NCBI GenBank assembly: GCA_964246745.1
Contig: CAXTRK010000008.1
Location: forward strand, 42,387 to 106,386
Direction of reading: 5' to 3'
DNA: 64,000 bases
Source of the DNA: Lichenicoccus sp964246745
Lineage (GTDB): Bacteria; Pseudomonadota; Alphaproteobacteria; Acetobacterales; Acetobacteraceae
Numbering within the stretch: position 1 is the stretch's first letter; each line of letters begins with the position of its first letter. The position numbers and the translations under genes are program-made. The notes under the pieces were generated by a model. It was not told the origin of the DNA and did not search any database. It saw only the letters and a program-made list of their open reading frames with translations. Positions 27,443 through 36,530 of the stretch are shown in pieces.

Positions 27443-28549
27443 ATGGCTGGGACGGTGCTGATCACGGGCGGTGCGGGGTTCATCGGGCGTTACCTGTGTG
27501 AAGAACTGCTGACACGCGGCTACCGCGTCCGCGTCCTGGACGGATTGATCGAACAAGTCCACGAAGCGGGCACGCCACGGGTCCCCGAGGCGGTGACGTT
27601 CTTTCACGGCGACATACGCGACGCGGACCTGCTCGACCGCGCGCTGATCGGCGTCGATGGGGTGTTTCACCTTGCCGCCGAGGTCGGTGTCGGGCAAAGC
27701 ATGTATGAGATCGCGCGCTATGTCGGCGCCAACGATCTCGGCACCGCGGTGCTGCTGGAGCGGCTGATCGCGCGGCCGGTGCAACGCCTGGTGGTGGCCT
27801 CGTCGATGAGCGTCTATGGCGAAGGGCTCTACCGCCGCCCTGACGGCAGCGGCGATGGCGGCGTGCGGCGCGTCCTGCGCGAAGGCTCCACCGAATGGGA
27901 CCCGACCGGGGAGGATGGCGCGCCGCTGGTGCCAGCACCCACCGACGAGAGCAAGCCGGTTGATCTGGCCTCTGTCTATGCGGTGACCAAATTCGTCCAG
28001 GAGCGCAACAGCTTGATCGTCGCCCGCGCCTACGGAATGCAAGCGGTGGCGTTGCGCCTGTTCAACGTCTTCGGACCCGGCCAGGCGCTCTCCAATCCCT
28101 ATACCGGAGTGCTCGCCAATTTCGGCGCGCGCCTGCTCAACGGCCAGCCGCCGCTGGTGTTCGAGGACGGCGAACAGCGGCGCGATTTCGTCCATGTCCG
28201 CGACGTCGCCCGTGCGTTCCGGCTGGCAATGGAACGGCCGCAGGCGGCAGGCCACATCATCAATGTCGGCAGCGGCCGATCCTACACCATCGCGCGCATC
28301 GCCCGTATGCTGGCCGAAGCGATGCGCATGCCGCACGTGGCGCCGAAATTGCTCGGCAAGGCCCGCGCCGGCGACATCCGTCATTGTTTCGCTGACATTT
28401 CGAAGGCCCGCGCCATACTCGGTTTCGCGCCGGAGCATCTGCTCGAGGATACCATCGGCGAATCCGCCGCCTGGATACGCGGCTCAGCGGCGCCGGACCG
28501 CGGCGAGCTTGCAACGCGTGAACTCGAGGCGCGCGGGCTGATGGCATGA
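27443..28549 (+). CDS. NAD-dependent sugar epimerase (dTDP-rhamnose 4-epimerase-like)
   Basis: A 368-residue extended SDR. The Rossmann motif GGAGFIGRYLCEEL is at the N-terminus, and the catalytic Ser/Tyr/Lys are in VASSMSVYGEG and YAVTKFVQE. RLFNVFGPGQALSNPYTGV and RRDFVHVRDVARAF bind the nucleotide sugar. The long insert between the Ser and Tyr motifs (about 35 residues) resembles the dTDP-L-rhamnose 4-epimerase group that makes 6-deoxy-L-talose; this sub-assignment is tentative. It is the first gene of a seven-gene operon and ends in an ATGA overlap with the next gene. The product would be an activated sugar for the downstream transferases. Confidence 0.85.
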   Translation: MAGTVLITGGAGFIGRYLCEELLTRGYRVRVLDGLIEQVHEAGTPRVPEAVTFFHGDIRDADLLDRALIGVDGVFHLAAEVGVGQSMYEIARYVGANDLGTAVLLERLIARPVQRLVVASSMSVYGEGLYRRPDGSGDGGVRRVLREGSTEWDPTGEDGAPLVPAPTDESKPVDLASVYAVTKFVQERNSLIVARAYGMQAVALRLFNVFGPGQALSNPYTGVLANFGARLLNGQPPLVFEDGEQRRDFVHVRDVARAFRLAMERPQAAGHIINVGSGRSYTIARIARMLAEAMRMPHVAPKLLGKARAGDIRHCFADISKARAILGFAPEHLLEDTIGESAAWIRGSAAPDRGELATRELEARGLMA

Positions 28550-30387
28550 AGCAGGCCGCAAGCGAGCCCGTGCTCGGCTTCCCCGTACTTGGCTTCGTCG
28601 AACAATTCCATCTCGGAGAGCATCAGCGGGCCGGCCAGACCATCGCCGCGATGCGCGCGATCGGCATCGACACTCTGCGCACCTGCATCTCCTGGGCCGA
28701 TTACCACGCCGAGGGCGGCGAGGCCTGGTTCGATTGGCTGCTCGCGGAATTGGGCCCTGCTTTCGATCTGTTGGTGCTGGTGGATGCGCCGACAGATCAT
28801 CTCCATGAATTCGCAGCCTTGCTGCTCTCGCGCCACGGCGCGCATTTCCGCCGTATCGAACTCGCGATCCAGCACGACGAGCGAGAGTGGGCGGCGATCA
28901 GCGACGCCGCATCCGGCGCATGGCAGGGCGGCTGGGAAGTCGTTCTGCGGGCGCCGCCTCAGGATGACGTATTGGAACGGCTTGGCCAACGCGGCATGCT
29001 GGCGCGGATCGCGGCCTTGGAACTGCACGCATCGTGGACGGCCTTGGGGGCGACCCTGGGGGCAGTGCCGGACCTTCGGGCAATGTCGGAAGCCGCACGC
29101 GCGATCCTGTCGCGCTACAATCCACGGGCACAGCTTTGGCTGACCGCTCCCCTCGCCCCGCATCCGGATGATGAGGCCTCGCAGCTTGCGGCGCTGCTGG
29201 ATGCGCCTTGTGAACGGATCACCTGGCCGGACCGGCAAGCAGGCGCTGACGGTGTCTCGCTGGCCCGTCGTCTGCTCAAGGCCGGGCTGCTGCGACAATC
29301 GCGCTTGTTCAGGCCGTCGGTTCGGCGAGGCTGCGATCCGGTGCTGGTTCTGGGGGGCGCCGGCTTCATCGGCAGCAATCTTGCGGAGTCGTTCCTCAAC
29401 GAAGGACGCGAGGTCATCGTCTTCGATAATCTTAGCCGTCCGGGAACGGAACGCAATCTCGCCTGGCTTGTTGGCCGGCACGGCGGGCGGGTGCATCCAA
29501 TGCTTGCCGATCTACGCGACCCAGTGGCCCTGCACGCGGCGGTGACCGGCGCCAGCGCGGTGTTTCACCTCGCCGCCCAGGTGGCGGTCACCTCCAGCCT
29601 TGCCGACCCGCGGCACGATTTCAGGGTGAACGCCGAGGGCACTCTGAACGTCCTCGAAGCAGTACGCGCCCATGCGCCGTCCGCGCCGATCGTCTTCGCC
29701 AGCACGAACAAGGTCTATGGTCAACTCACCGACGTCAGCGTCGCCGATTTCGGTGGACGCACGCTGCCGCAGGATGCCGATCTTAGAAGCTACGGGCTGA
29801 GCGAAAGCCGGCCGCTCGACTTCTGCACGCCCTACGGCTGCTCGAAGGGGGTGGCGGACCAGTACGTGCTCGACTACGCGCAGTCGTTCGGTCTGCGCAG
29901 CGCCGTGCTGCGCATGAGTTGCATCTACGGTCCCAGACAGTTCGGCACCGAGGATCAGGGCTGGCTCGCGCATTTCCTGGTCCGCGCACTGACCGGCGAG
30001 CCGATCACCATCTTCGGCAACGGCAGGCAGGTGCGCGACGTGCTGCATGTCGCCGATGCCGTGCGCGCCTACCGCTCGGTGCTCTCCGGCATCGACGACG
30101 TGCGCGGACGCGCCTTCAATCTTGGCGGCGGTCCCGCCAACGCCGTCAGCCTGCATCTCGTGCTCGCGGAGATCGAGACATTGCTCCAGCGGCGTCTGCC
30201 CATCAGCTACCAAGACTGGCGCGCCGGCGATCAGCCGTACTTCGTCGCCGACACGCGCGCGCTGCGGGAGGCGACCGGCTGGCGGCCAAGGATCGGCTGG
30301 CGCGACGGGCTGCGGGACCTAGCGGCGTGGCTGCGGCAGGATTTTGGCATGACGGATGCGGGCACGAAGCGGCGGGCGCTGGCGTGA
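28546..30387 (+). CDS. Fusion of a glycosidase-like domain and a nucleotide-sugar epimerase
   Basis: A 613-residue two-domain protein. Residues ~1-260 look like a TIM-barrel glycoside-hydrolase-type domain (LGEHQRAGQTIAAMRAIGIDTLRTCISWADYHAEGG; FDLLVLVDAP), like the first part of beta-xylosidase-type enzymes; no catalytic acid pair could be assigned. Residues ~265-600 are a complete extended SDR: LVLGGAGFIGSNLAESF, FASTNKVYG, YGCSKGVADQY, YGPRQFG and VRDVLHVADAVRAY. This half is closest in feel to CDP-paratose/tyvelose 2-epimerases. It starts in an ATGA overlap and ends in a GTGA overlap with the radical SAM gene. The fusion is not a frame error, since the frame is open and coherent throughout. 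Confidence 0.8.
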   Translation: MKQAASEPVLGFPVLGFVEQFHLGEHQRAGQTIAAMRAIGIDTLRTCISWADYHAEGGEAWFDWLLAELGPAFDLLVLVDAPTDHLHEFAALLLSRHGAHFRRIELAIQHDEREWAAISDAASGAWQGGWEVVLRAPPQDDVLERLGQRGMLARIAALELHASWTALGATLGAVPDLRAMSEAARAILSRYNPRAQLWLTAPLAPHPDDEASQLAALLDAPCERITWPDRQAGADGVSLARRLLKAGLLRQSRLFRPSVRRGCDPVLVLGGAGFIGSNLAESFLNEGREVIVFDNLSRPGTERNLAWLVGRHGGRVHPMLADLRDPVALHAAVTGASAVFHLAAQVAVTSSLADPRHDFRVNAEGTLNVLEAVRAHAPSAPIVFASTNKVYGQLTDVSVADFGGRTLPQDADLRSYGLSESRPLDFCTPYGCSKGVADQYVLDYAQSFGLRSAVLRMSCIYGPRQFGTEDQGWLAHFLVRALTGEPITIFGNGRQVRDVLHVADAVRAYRSVLSGIDDVRGRAFNLGGGPANAVSLHLVLAEIETLLQRRLPISYQDWRAGDQPYFVADTRALREATGWRPRIGWRDGLRDLAAWLRQDFGMTDAGTKRRALA

Positions 30388-31679
30388 GGGTCGCCCTGGT
30401 CAATCCGCCCTGGGACTACGCCGGGAGCATCTATTTCGGCTGCCGGGAGCCGCACCTGCCGCTTGAACTCGGCTATGCGCAGGCGCTGCTGGAGGCGTCG
30501 GGACATGCTACGCTGATGTTGGACGGGCATCTTTTCGGCGACGACGCTGAAGCGCTGTGCGGGCGAATCGAGCGTTTCGGTGCCGACATGACCGTGGTGA
30601 TGACGGCGCCGACCTATCTGTTCTGGCGCTGCGCGCCTCCGGAGCTGCGTGTGCCGGCCGCCTTCCTGCAAACGCTTGGGCGGCGCGGCGGCCGCACCGT
30701 GGCGATCGGCCCGCACGGTTCGGCCACGCCGGGCGCCGCCCTGCGCAAGCTCGGCGTCGACGTGGTGGCGCGCGGCGAAAGCGAGTCGGTAATCGCCGCC
30801 CTGGCCGACCGCGACGACTGGACCGGGATCGATTCCATCGGTTTTCTCGATGGCGGCACGCTGCGTCTGAATGGCGCGGCGGCGGCGCACCCGTTCGTGG
30901 ATCTGCCGGCGCTGCGCTGGCCGGACGCCTGGATCGCCCGCCACGCCCACCACCATCATCGTTTCGATCAACTCCGACGCGGCCTTGGCGCCGAGGTCGA
31001 GGCGTCGCGCGGCTGTCCCTACGACTGTAGCTTCTGTGCGAAGATCGACTATCGCGACCGCTACCGCAGGCGGTCGCTCAGGCCGCTGCTCGAAGAGGTC
31101 GACGGCCTGATCGCGCAGGGCGTCGGCTATCTCTACTTCGTCGACGAAATCTTCCTGCCGCAGAAGCCGCTGCTCGAAGCGCTCGCCGCCCGCGACGTGC
31201 AGTTCGGCATACAGACCCGGATCGACCTGTGGAAGCCGGACATGCTGGAGCTGCTGGGGGCGGCCGGCTGCGTCTCGATCGAGGCCGGCGTTGAAAGCCT
31301 GACGCGCGAAGGCCGGGCGGCCCTGGCCAAGCGCTGCCGTCTCGAGACCGAAGATCTCGTGGCATTGCTGATCGAGGCGCGCCGCCATGTGCCGTTCGTG
31401 CAGGCCAACCTGATCGGCATGGAGCAGGACGAGGCGCTTCTGGTGCCGTACTGGCGCGACCGGCTGCGTGGCGGCGGCGTCTGGGCCAATGAGCCGGTGC
31501 CGATCTACCGCTATCCGAGTTCGCCGAGCTACCGTGCGCTGTGGGGAGTGCCCGATGATCTCGCCTGGGAGCGCGCGCACGCGCATTATCTCGACGCGTT
31601 CAGCCGCTTCAGCGACATTCAGGACGGGCGCCCGATGCCGCTCTCCCATCTCGAATCGGGCTGCTGCACGGCCCGATGA
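30384..31679 (+). CDS. B12-binding-domain radical SAM protein
   Basis: A 431-residue enzyme starting at GTG. Residues ~1-150 form a cobalamin-binding-type Rossmann domain (RVALVNPPWDY; LELGYAQALLEASGH; GRTVAIGPHGS; VVARGESES) without the DxHxxG motif. The radical SAM core follows, with the 4Fe-4S cysteines in RGCPYDCSFCAK (Cys211, 215, 218), then YLYFVDEIF and GCVSIEAGVES. A His-rich run (HAHHHHRF) precedes the core. Such enzymes often methylate unactivated carbon or rearrange a sugar or lipid. I recall a TIGRFAM model for similar proteins near CgeB-type transferases but cannot verify it. Modification of the glycan is inferred. Confidence 0.88.
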   Translation: MRVALVNPPWDYAGSIYFGCREPHLPLELGYAQALLEASGHATLMLDGHLFGDDAEALCGRIERFGADMTVVMTAPTYLFWRCAPPELRVPAAFLQTLGRRGGRTVAIGPHGSATPGAALRKLGVDVVARGESESVIAALADRDDWTGIDSIGFLDGGTLRLNGAAAAHPFVDLPALRWPDAWIARHAHHHHRFDQLRRGLGAEVEASRGCPYDCSFCAKIDYRDRYRRRSLRPLLEEVDGLIAQGVGYLYFVDEIFLPQKPLLEALAARDVQFGIQTRIDLWKPDMLELLGAAGCVSIEAGVESLTREGRAALAKRCRLETEDLVALLIEARRHVPFVQANLIGMEQDEALLVPYWRDRLRGGGVWANEPVPIYRYPSSPSYRALWGVPDDLAWERAHAHYLDAFSRFSDIQDGRPMPLSHLESGCCTAR

Positions 31680-32746
31680 GCAGGCCGCGGCGGGTGTTGA
31701 TGACCATCGACGCTGTGGGCGGCGTATGGCGCTACGGCGTCGACCTGGCGCACGCGCTCGCCGGCCGTGGCGTCGCGTGCATCCTGGCGGGACTGGGACC
31801 GAAGCCGGTCGGGTGGCACGACGCGCCGGTATGGAGTGATCAGCCGCTCGATTGGCTGGTCGGCGACGAGGCGGCTCTCGACGGCGTGCCCGCCGCACTG
31901 TCGGAGCTCGCGCGCAGCGCGCAGGCGGACCTGCTGCATCTGAACGCGGCCTCCCAGGCGGCGGGACTGGGCGGCGATCTGCCGGTGGTGGTCGCATCGC
32001 ACTCCTGCGTGCCAAGCTGGTGGCGCACGGTGCGCGGCACGCCGCTGCCGAAGGCCTGGGCATGGCAGCACCGACGCAACCGCGACGGACTGGATCGCGC
32101 CGACATTGTTCTGGCGCCGAGCGCGAGCCACGCGCGGGAACTCGAAGCGATGTACGGACGCATCCACGGGCTGCGCGTCGTGCGCAACGCCACCGATGCC
32201 GCGTCGTCCGAGACGCCCAAGCAGCCGTTCGTGCTGGCTGCCGGGCGTTGGTGGGACGAGGGCAAGAACGCGGCAGCCCTCGACCACGCGCAGCAGCGCG
32301 CAGTCTGGCCGATTCGTATGGCCGGCGCGCTGACCGGCCCCGGCGGCCAGTCCGCCGCAATCCGCCACGCGGCAGCGCTTGGCGACCTGTCAGCGTCCGA
32401 GCTGCGGGCGATGATGCGCAACTGCGCGATCTTTGCCTCGCCGTCGCGCTATGAGCCGTTCGGGCTCGCCGTGCTGGAAGCGGCGGCGCAGCGCGCGGCG
32501 CTGGTGCTGTCGGACATCCCGACGTTCCGTGAGCTGTGGTCCGAGGCGGCGGTGTTCGTGCCGCCCGATGACTGGGACGGGTTTGCCAAGGCGATCAACC
32601 GGCTCGCCGACGATGATGCACTACGCACCCGCCTGGGCCGCGAAGCCGGGCGGCGCGCCGACGCGTTGCACCCCGCGCGACAGTGCCGCGGCGTGCTCGA
32701 CGCTTACGCCGAGGCGATGGCGCGGCGACGCACGGGAGCCGGCTAG
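31676..32746 (+). CDS. GT4-type glycosyltransferase
   Basis: A 356-residue GT-B fold transferase. The N-terminal domain begins RRVLMTIDAVGGVWRYGVDLAHALAGRG. The C-terminal domain has FASPSRYEPFGLAVLEAAAQRAALVLSDIPTFRELW, the E-x7-E motif of GT4 retaining enzymes that binds the donor nucleotide sugar. It starts in an ATGA overlap with the radical SAM gene and ends just before the GTG of the first CgeB-like gene. It is cytosolic or membrane-peripheral, with no membrane helix. Donor and acceptor are unknown. Confidence 0.88.
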   Translation: MSRPRRVLMTIDAVGGVWRYGVDLAHALAGRGVACILAGLGPKPVGWHDAPVWSDQPLDWLVGDEAALDGVPAALSELARSAQADLLHLNAASQAAGLGGDLPVVVASHSCVPSWWRTVRGTPLPKAWAWQHRRNRDGLDRADIVLAPSASHARELEAMYGRIHGLRVVRNATDAASSETPKQPFVLAAGRWWDEGKNAAALDHAQQRAVWPIRMAGALTGPGGQSAAIRHAAALGDLSASELRAMMRNCAIFASPSRYEPFGLAVLEAAAQRAALVLSDIPTFRELWSEAAVFVPPDDWDGFAKAINRLADDDALRTRLGREAGRRADALHPARQCRGVLDAYAEAMARRRTGAG

Positions 32747-33835
32747 GTGCGCTTCCTGCTCTACACCCACTCTTTGCAATCGGACTGGAACCACGGCAAC
32801 GCGCATTTCCTTCGCGGCGTGCTGCGCGAGCTCGAAGCGCTGGGCCACCATACTCTCGCCCTTGAACCCGAACGAGGCTGGAGCCGCACAAACCTGCTGC
32901 GCGACCAGGGAGGCGCAGCACTCACGCGTTTCGCGGATGATTTCCCGGAGCTGACCGCGCGATCATACGGACCCGGCTTCAATCACGAGGCGGCGCTGCA
33001 CGCGGCCGACGTGGTCATCGTGCATGAATGGACCGATCCGGCCCTGGTCGCGCGAATCGGCGCCTGCCGCAGGCGCGCCCGCTTCACCCTGCTGTTCCAC
33101 GATACCCATCATCGCGGCGTCTCGGACGCCGGCGCCATCGCCGGCCTGGCGCTCGATGACTACGATGCCGTGCTCGCTTTCGGCGAGACCCTGCGCGAGC
33201 ATTATCGCCTCGCCGGCTGGGGAAAGCGCGTGTTCACCTGGCACGAGGCCGCGGACACACGCCTGTTCCGACCGGACCCGGGTGCTGAGCCGGAGCGCGA
33301 CCTGATCTGGATCGGCAACTGGGGCGACGGCGAACGCGAGCGCGAGCTGCGGACGTTTCTAACTGAACCGGCGTCGCGGCTTGGCCTTTCGGGCACGGTG
33401 CACGGCGTCCGCTACCCGCCCGCGGCGTTGGCGTCGCTCCGCGCCGTGGGGCTCGACTACCGCGGCTGGATCGCCAACGCCGATGCGCCAGCCGCTTTCG
33501 CCCGCCATCGCATGACCGTGCACGTGCCGCGCCGCCCCTATGTGCAGACACTGCCGGGGATCCCTACCATACGCATGTTCGAGGCGCTGGCCTGCGGCAT
33601 CCCGCTGGTCAGCGCTCCGTGGGACGACCGCGAGGAATTGTTCCGTTCCGGCCAGGACTACCTCGCCGCCAAGGACGCGGACCAGATGACCGTGCTGCTT
33701 CGCGAGCTGAAGCATGACCCGGCCTTTGCCGCGGCGATCGCGTCCAGCGGACTCGCCACCATCCAGGCAAGACATAGCTGCGCGCATCGCGCGGACGAGC
33801 TGTTGGCGATCCTTGCCCAGTGCGGCGGGGCCTGA
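32747..33835 (+). CDS. CgeB-like glycosyltransferase 1
   Basis: A 362-residue GT-B protein of the CgeB/DUF3880-like type, starting at GTG directly after the GT4 stop. It begins RFLLYTHSLQSDWNHGNAHFLRGVLRELEALGH, and the donor-binding half has YVQTLPGIPTIRMFEALACGIPLVSAPWDDREELF. The name comes from Bacillus CgeB, a spore-surface glycosylation protein; here it is only a family label. It is distinct in sequence from the two following paralogues, so the three probably add different residues or act on different linkages. Confidence 0.85.
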   Translation: MRFLLYTHSLQSDWNHGNAHFLRGVLRELEALGHHTLALEPERGWSRTNLLRDQGGAALTRFADDFPELTARSYGPGFNHEAALHAADVVIVHEWTDPALVARIGACRRRARFTLLFHDTHHRGVSDAGAIAGLALDDYDAVLAFGETLREHYRLAGWGKRVFTWHEAADTRLFRPDPGAEPERDLIWIGNWGDGERERELRTFLTEPASRLGLSGTVHGVRYPPAALASLRAVGLDYRGWIANADAPAAFARHRMTVHVPRRPYVQTLPGIPTIRMFEALACGIPLVSAPWDDREELFRSGQDYLAAKDADQMTVLLRELKHDPAFAAAIASSGLATIQARHSCAHRADELLAILAQCGGA

Positions 33836-33843
33836 CCCGTTCA

Positions 33844-34920
33844 ATGAACATCGCGCTCTATGGATCAAGCCTGCTGTCGTCGTACTGGAACGGCGCCGCC
33901 ACCTACTATCGCGGCATTCTGCGCGCACTCGCGGCACTTGGCCACGCCATCACCTTCTATGAGCCGGACGCGTTCGATCGGCAGAGCCATCGCGACATTG
34001 CGCCGCCCCCCTGGTGCCGCGTCGTGGTCTATCCGGCGAGCGCGCAGGGCGTTCGAGGCGCGCTCCTGGAGGCGGCGTCGGCCGATATGGTGATCAAGGC
34101 GAGCGGGGTGGGCTATGCCGACGAGGCACTGCTCGATGGCATCATCCGCTACGCCGCTCCCGGTGCGCCGCGTGTCTTCTGGGATGTCGACGCGCCAGCG
34201 ACCCTGGCCGAAATCAGCGCGCAACCCGACCACCCGCTTCGCCGGCGCCTGCCGGACCTCGACCTGGTGCTGACCTATGGCGGCCGCGCTCCGGTGGTGG
34301 AGGCGTATCGCGCGCTGGGCGCGGCGCGATGCGTGCCGATCTACAACGCGCTCGATCCTGACACGCATTTTCCAGCGCCGCCGCTGCCGCAATTCGCCTC
34401 GGACCTCAGCTTCCTGGGCAACCGGCTGCCGGATCGCGAGGCGCGCGTGGCCGCGTTCTTCCTGGAGCCGGCGCAACGTCTGCCTGAACAGCGTTTTCTG
34501 CTCGGTGGTTCCGGCTGGGCGGACAAGCCATTGCCGGACAATGTCAGCCGGCTCGGCCATGTTCCGACCGACATGCACAACGCGCTCAACTGCAGTGCCC
34601 GCCTGGTGCTCAACATCAGCCGCGACAGCATGGCGCAGGCCGGCTTCTCGCCGGCGACGCGGGTGTTCGAGGTCGCGGGCGCCGGCGCCTGCCTGGTCAC
34701 CGATGCCTGGGACGGGCTGGAGCTGTTCCTGGCGCCAGGCGACGAGGTGATCGTGGCGCGTGATGGTGGCGACGTGGCCGAGGCGCTCCGCGCGGTGACG
34801 CCGGCGCAGGCGGCCAGGATCGGCGCGAACGGTCGGCGGCGCATCCTCGGCGAGCATACCTATGACCGACGCGCCGCCCTGCTCGACCGGGTTCTGCGCG
34901 AGACCGCGGCAAAGCGATGA
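33844..34920 (+). CDS. CgeB-like glycosyltransferase 2
   Basis: A 358-residue GT-B protein starting MNIALYGSSLLSSYWNGAATYYRGILRALAALGH. The middle has RVFWDVDAPATLAEIS and LDLVLTYGGRAPVVEAY. The donor half has DLSFLGNRLPDREARVAAFFLEPA and MAQAGFSPATRVFEVAGAGACLVTDAWDGLELFL. This FLGxxxPDR...F-EPA layout is a recurring mark of the CgeB group. It begins 8 bases after the first paralogue and overlaps the third by ATGA. Sequence layout is closer to paralogue 3 than to paralogue 1. Confidence 0.86.
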   Translation: MNIALYGSSLLSSYWNGAATYYRGILRALAALGHAITFYEPDAFDRQSHRDIAPPPWCRVVVYPASAQGVRGALLEAASADMVIKASGVGYADEALLDGIIRYAAPGAPRVFWDVDAPATLAEISAQPDHPLRRRLPDLDLVLTYGGRAPVVEAYRALGAARCVPIYNALDPDTHFPAPPLPQFASDLSFLGNRLPDREARVAAFFLEPAQRLPEQRFLLGGSGWADKPLPDNVSRLGHVPTDMHNALNCSARLVLNISRDSMAQAGFSPATRVFEVAGAGACLVTDAWDGLELFLAPGDEVIVARDGGDVAEALRAVTPAQAARIGANGRRRILGEHTYDRRAALLDRVLRETAAKR

Positions 34921-36005
34921 GCGAGCGCCCGCTCGACATCGTGGTCTTCGGCCTATCGCTCACCTCGTCCTGGGGCAACGGCCACGCCACCACCTATCGC
35001 GCCCTGCTGCGCGGGATGGCCGGCCTTGGCCACCGCGTCCTGTTCGCGGAGCGCGACGTCCGCTGGTATGCCGAGCATCGCGACCTGCCGGCGCCGGATT
35101 TCTGCGAGCTTGTGCTCTACGACGATCTCAGCGCGTTGCGCACCCGCCTCGCGCCGCGCATCGCCGACGCCGATGCGGTGCTGGTCGGCTCCTACGTGCC
35201 CGACGGCGTGCGCATTCTCGACTGGGTGCTGTCCAGCGCCGCGGGCGTGCGCGCCTTCTACGACATCGACACTCCGGTGACGCTGGCGGCGCTGGCGCGC
35301 GGCGACTGCGCCTATCTCTCCTCGGCGCAGATTGCGCGCATGGATCTCTATCTCTCGTTTTGCGGCGGCCCGCTGCTGCGTTATCTGGAGGCGGAGTATG
35401 GCGCCTCGCGGACCAGCGCCCTCTACTGCGCGGTGGACGGCGAACGCTACTGTCCCGAACCGCGCCCGGCGCGTTGGGACCTCGGCTATCTCGGCACCTA
35501 CAGCCCGGACCGGCAGCCCGCTCTCGACCGGTTGCTGCTGGAGCCGGCGCGCCGCCTGCCCGAACGCCGCTTTGTCGTCGCCGGCCCGCAATATCCCGCC
35601 AGCATCAACTGGCCCGGCAATGTCGAGCGCATCGAGCATCTGCCGCCCGAAGCGCACGCCGCGTTCTATGCGTCGCAGCGTTTCACTTTGAACGTCACGC
35701 GCGCCGACATGATCGCCGCCGGCTGGTCGCCAAGCGTGCGGCTGTTCGAGGCGGCGGCTTGCGCCACACCGATCATCAGCGATCGCTGGGAGGGGCTGTC
35801 GGAGTTGCTGCCGGACGGCGAGGCGCTGCTGATCGCCGACGGCAGCGAGGCGGTTGTGGCCGCCTTGACCACCATGCCCGACACCCGGCGCGTGGCGCTC
35901 GGCGCCCGCGCACGGGCCATCGTCCTGGCGGCGCATACCGGGACGGCGCGCGCGCGGGAACTCGCCGCACTCCTCTACGAGGTTGGCAGCACGCCGCGTC
36001 GGTAG
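34917..36005 (+). CDS. CgeB-like glycosyltransferase 3
   Basis: A 362-residue paralogue of the preceding gene: LDIVVFGLSLTSSWGNGHATTYRALLRGMAGLGH at the start, VRAFYDIDTPVTLAALA in the middle, then LGYLGTYSPDRQPALDRLLLEPARRLPERRFVVAGPQYP and GWSPSVRLFEAAACATPIISDRWEGLSELL. It closes the seven-gene operon. Its last 31 bases overlap the 3' end of the convergent chorismate-lyase-like gene, so the two transcripts are antisense to each other at their ends. Confidence 0.86.
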   Translation: MSERPLDIVVFGLSLTSSWGNGHATTYRALLRGMAGLGHRVLFAERDVRWYAEHRDLPAPDFCELVLYDDLSALRTRLAPRIADADAVLVGSYVPDGVRILDWVLSSAAGVRAFYDIDTPVTLAALARGDCAYLSSAQIARMDLYLSFCGGPLLRYLEAEYGASRTSALYCAVDGERYCPEPRPARWDLGYLGTYSPDRQPALDRLLLEPARRLPERRFVVAGPQYPASINWPGNVERIEHLPPEAHAAFYASQRFTLNVTRADMIAAGWSPSVRLFEAAACATPIISDRWEGLSELLPDGEALLIADGSEAVVAALTTMPDTRRVALGARARAIVLAAHTGTARARELAALLYEVGSTPRR

Positions 36006-36493
36006 GTCTCGACCAGCACCGCGAACGGCAGGCGGTCCGGACCCTGCGTCAGGATCGCACGGTTCTCGAACAGATGCTCCGGCACCTCACACAAGCTTTG
36101 CGGCCGCCAGAGCAGTGTGCTCGCGAGGGTATGACGTTCGAAGTCGAGGCATGCCACCACCTTGCCGAACGGCAGGTCGGTGGCGTCCAGACGCTGATTC
36201 ATCTCCGCCGTGAGGCGCGCCGGGACATACCAGTTGCGGGCCTCCGACAGGATGCACGCGCCACAGGTCAGCAGCACGTGACGCAGCCGCACCGTCTCAG
36301 AGGCGCCGACACCCAGGGTGGCATACTCCGCAGAATCGCTGGAAACGGTCGTCTTGCTCTTCACCAACGCGCGGACCACGGGAGGGTCGCCAAGATGGTG
36401 GGTTCTGCACCAGGCCTCAAGCGTGCGCGTGGCGCTTCGGTTATCCCGCAAGTCGGATCGCAGCCTCTCGATCGCACTCCGCGCATCGCCCAT
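35975..36493 (-). CDS. Chorismate-lyase-like (UbiC superfamily) protein
   Basis: A 172-residue protein from the ATG at 36493 (a GTG at 36505 is an alternative). The fold pattern resembles chorismate pyruvate-lyase relatives: VVRALVKSKTTVSS, VRLRHVLLTCGACILSEARNWYVPARLT, FGKVVACLDFERHTLASTLLW and a final LFENRAILTQG...PFAVLVETYRRGVL. In UbiC the last Glu and an Arg bind the product; a Glu is present in LVETY. Whether it makes 4-hydroxybenzoate is not shown. The longer open frame to 36721 runs through the next gene and is not used. Its 3' end overlaps the last glycosyltransferase gene. Confidence 0.65.
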   Translation of the reverse strand: MGDARSAIERLRSDLRDNRSATRTLEAWCRTHHLGDPPVVRALVKSKTTVSSDSAEYATLGVGASETVRLRHVLLTCGACILSEARNWYVPARLTAEMNQRLDATDLPFGKVVACLDFERHTLASTLLWRPQSLCEVPEHLFENRAILTQGPDRLPFAVLVETYRRGVLPTS

Positions 36494-36530
36494 GGTGAGC
36501 GGCACGGCTGCGACCGTCCAACGCCCGCTT

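Noticed and set aside
30231..32360. Long minus-strand open frame through the glycan operon
   Set aside because: Arg/Pro-rich translation antisense to three well-supported genes.
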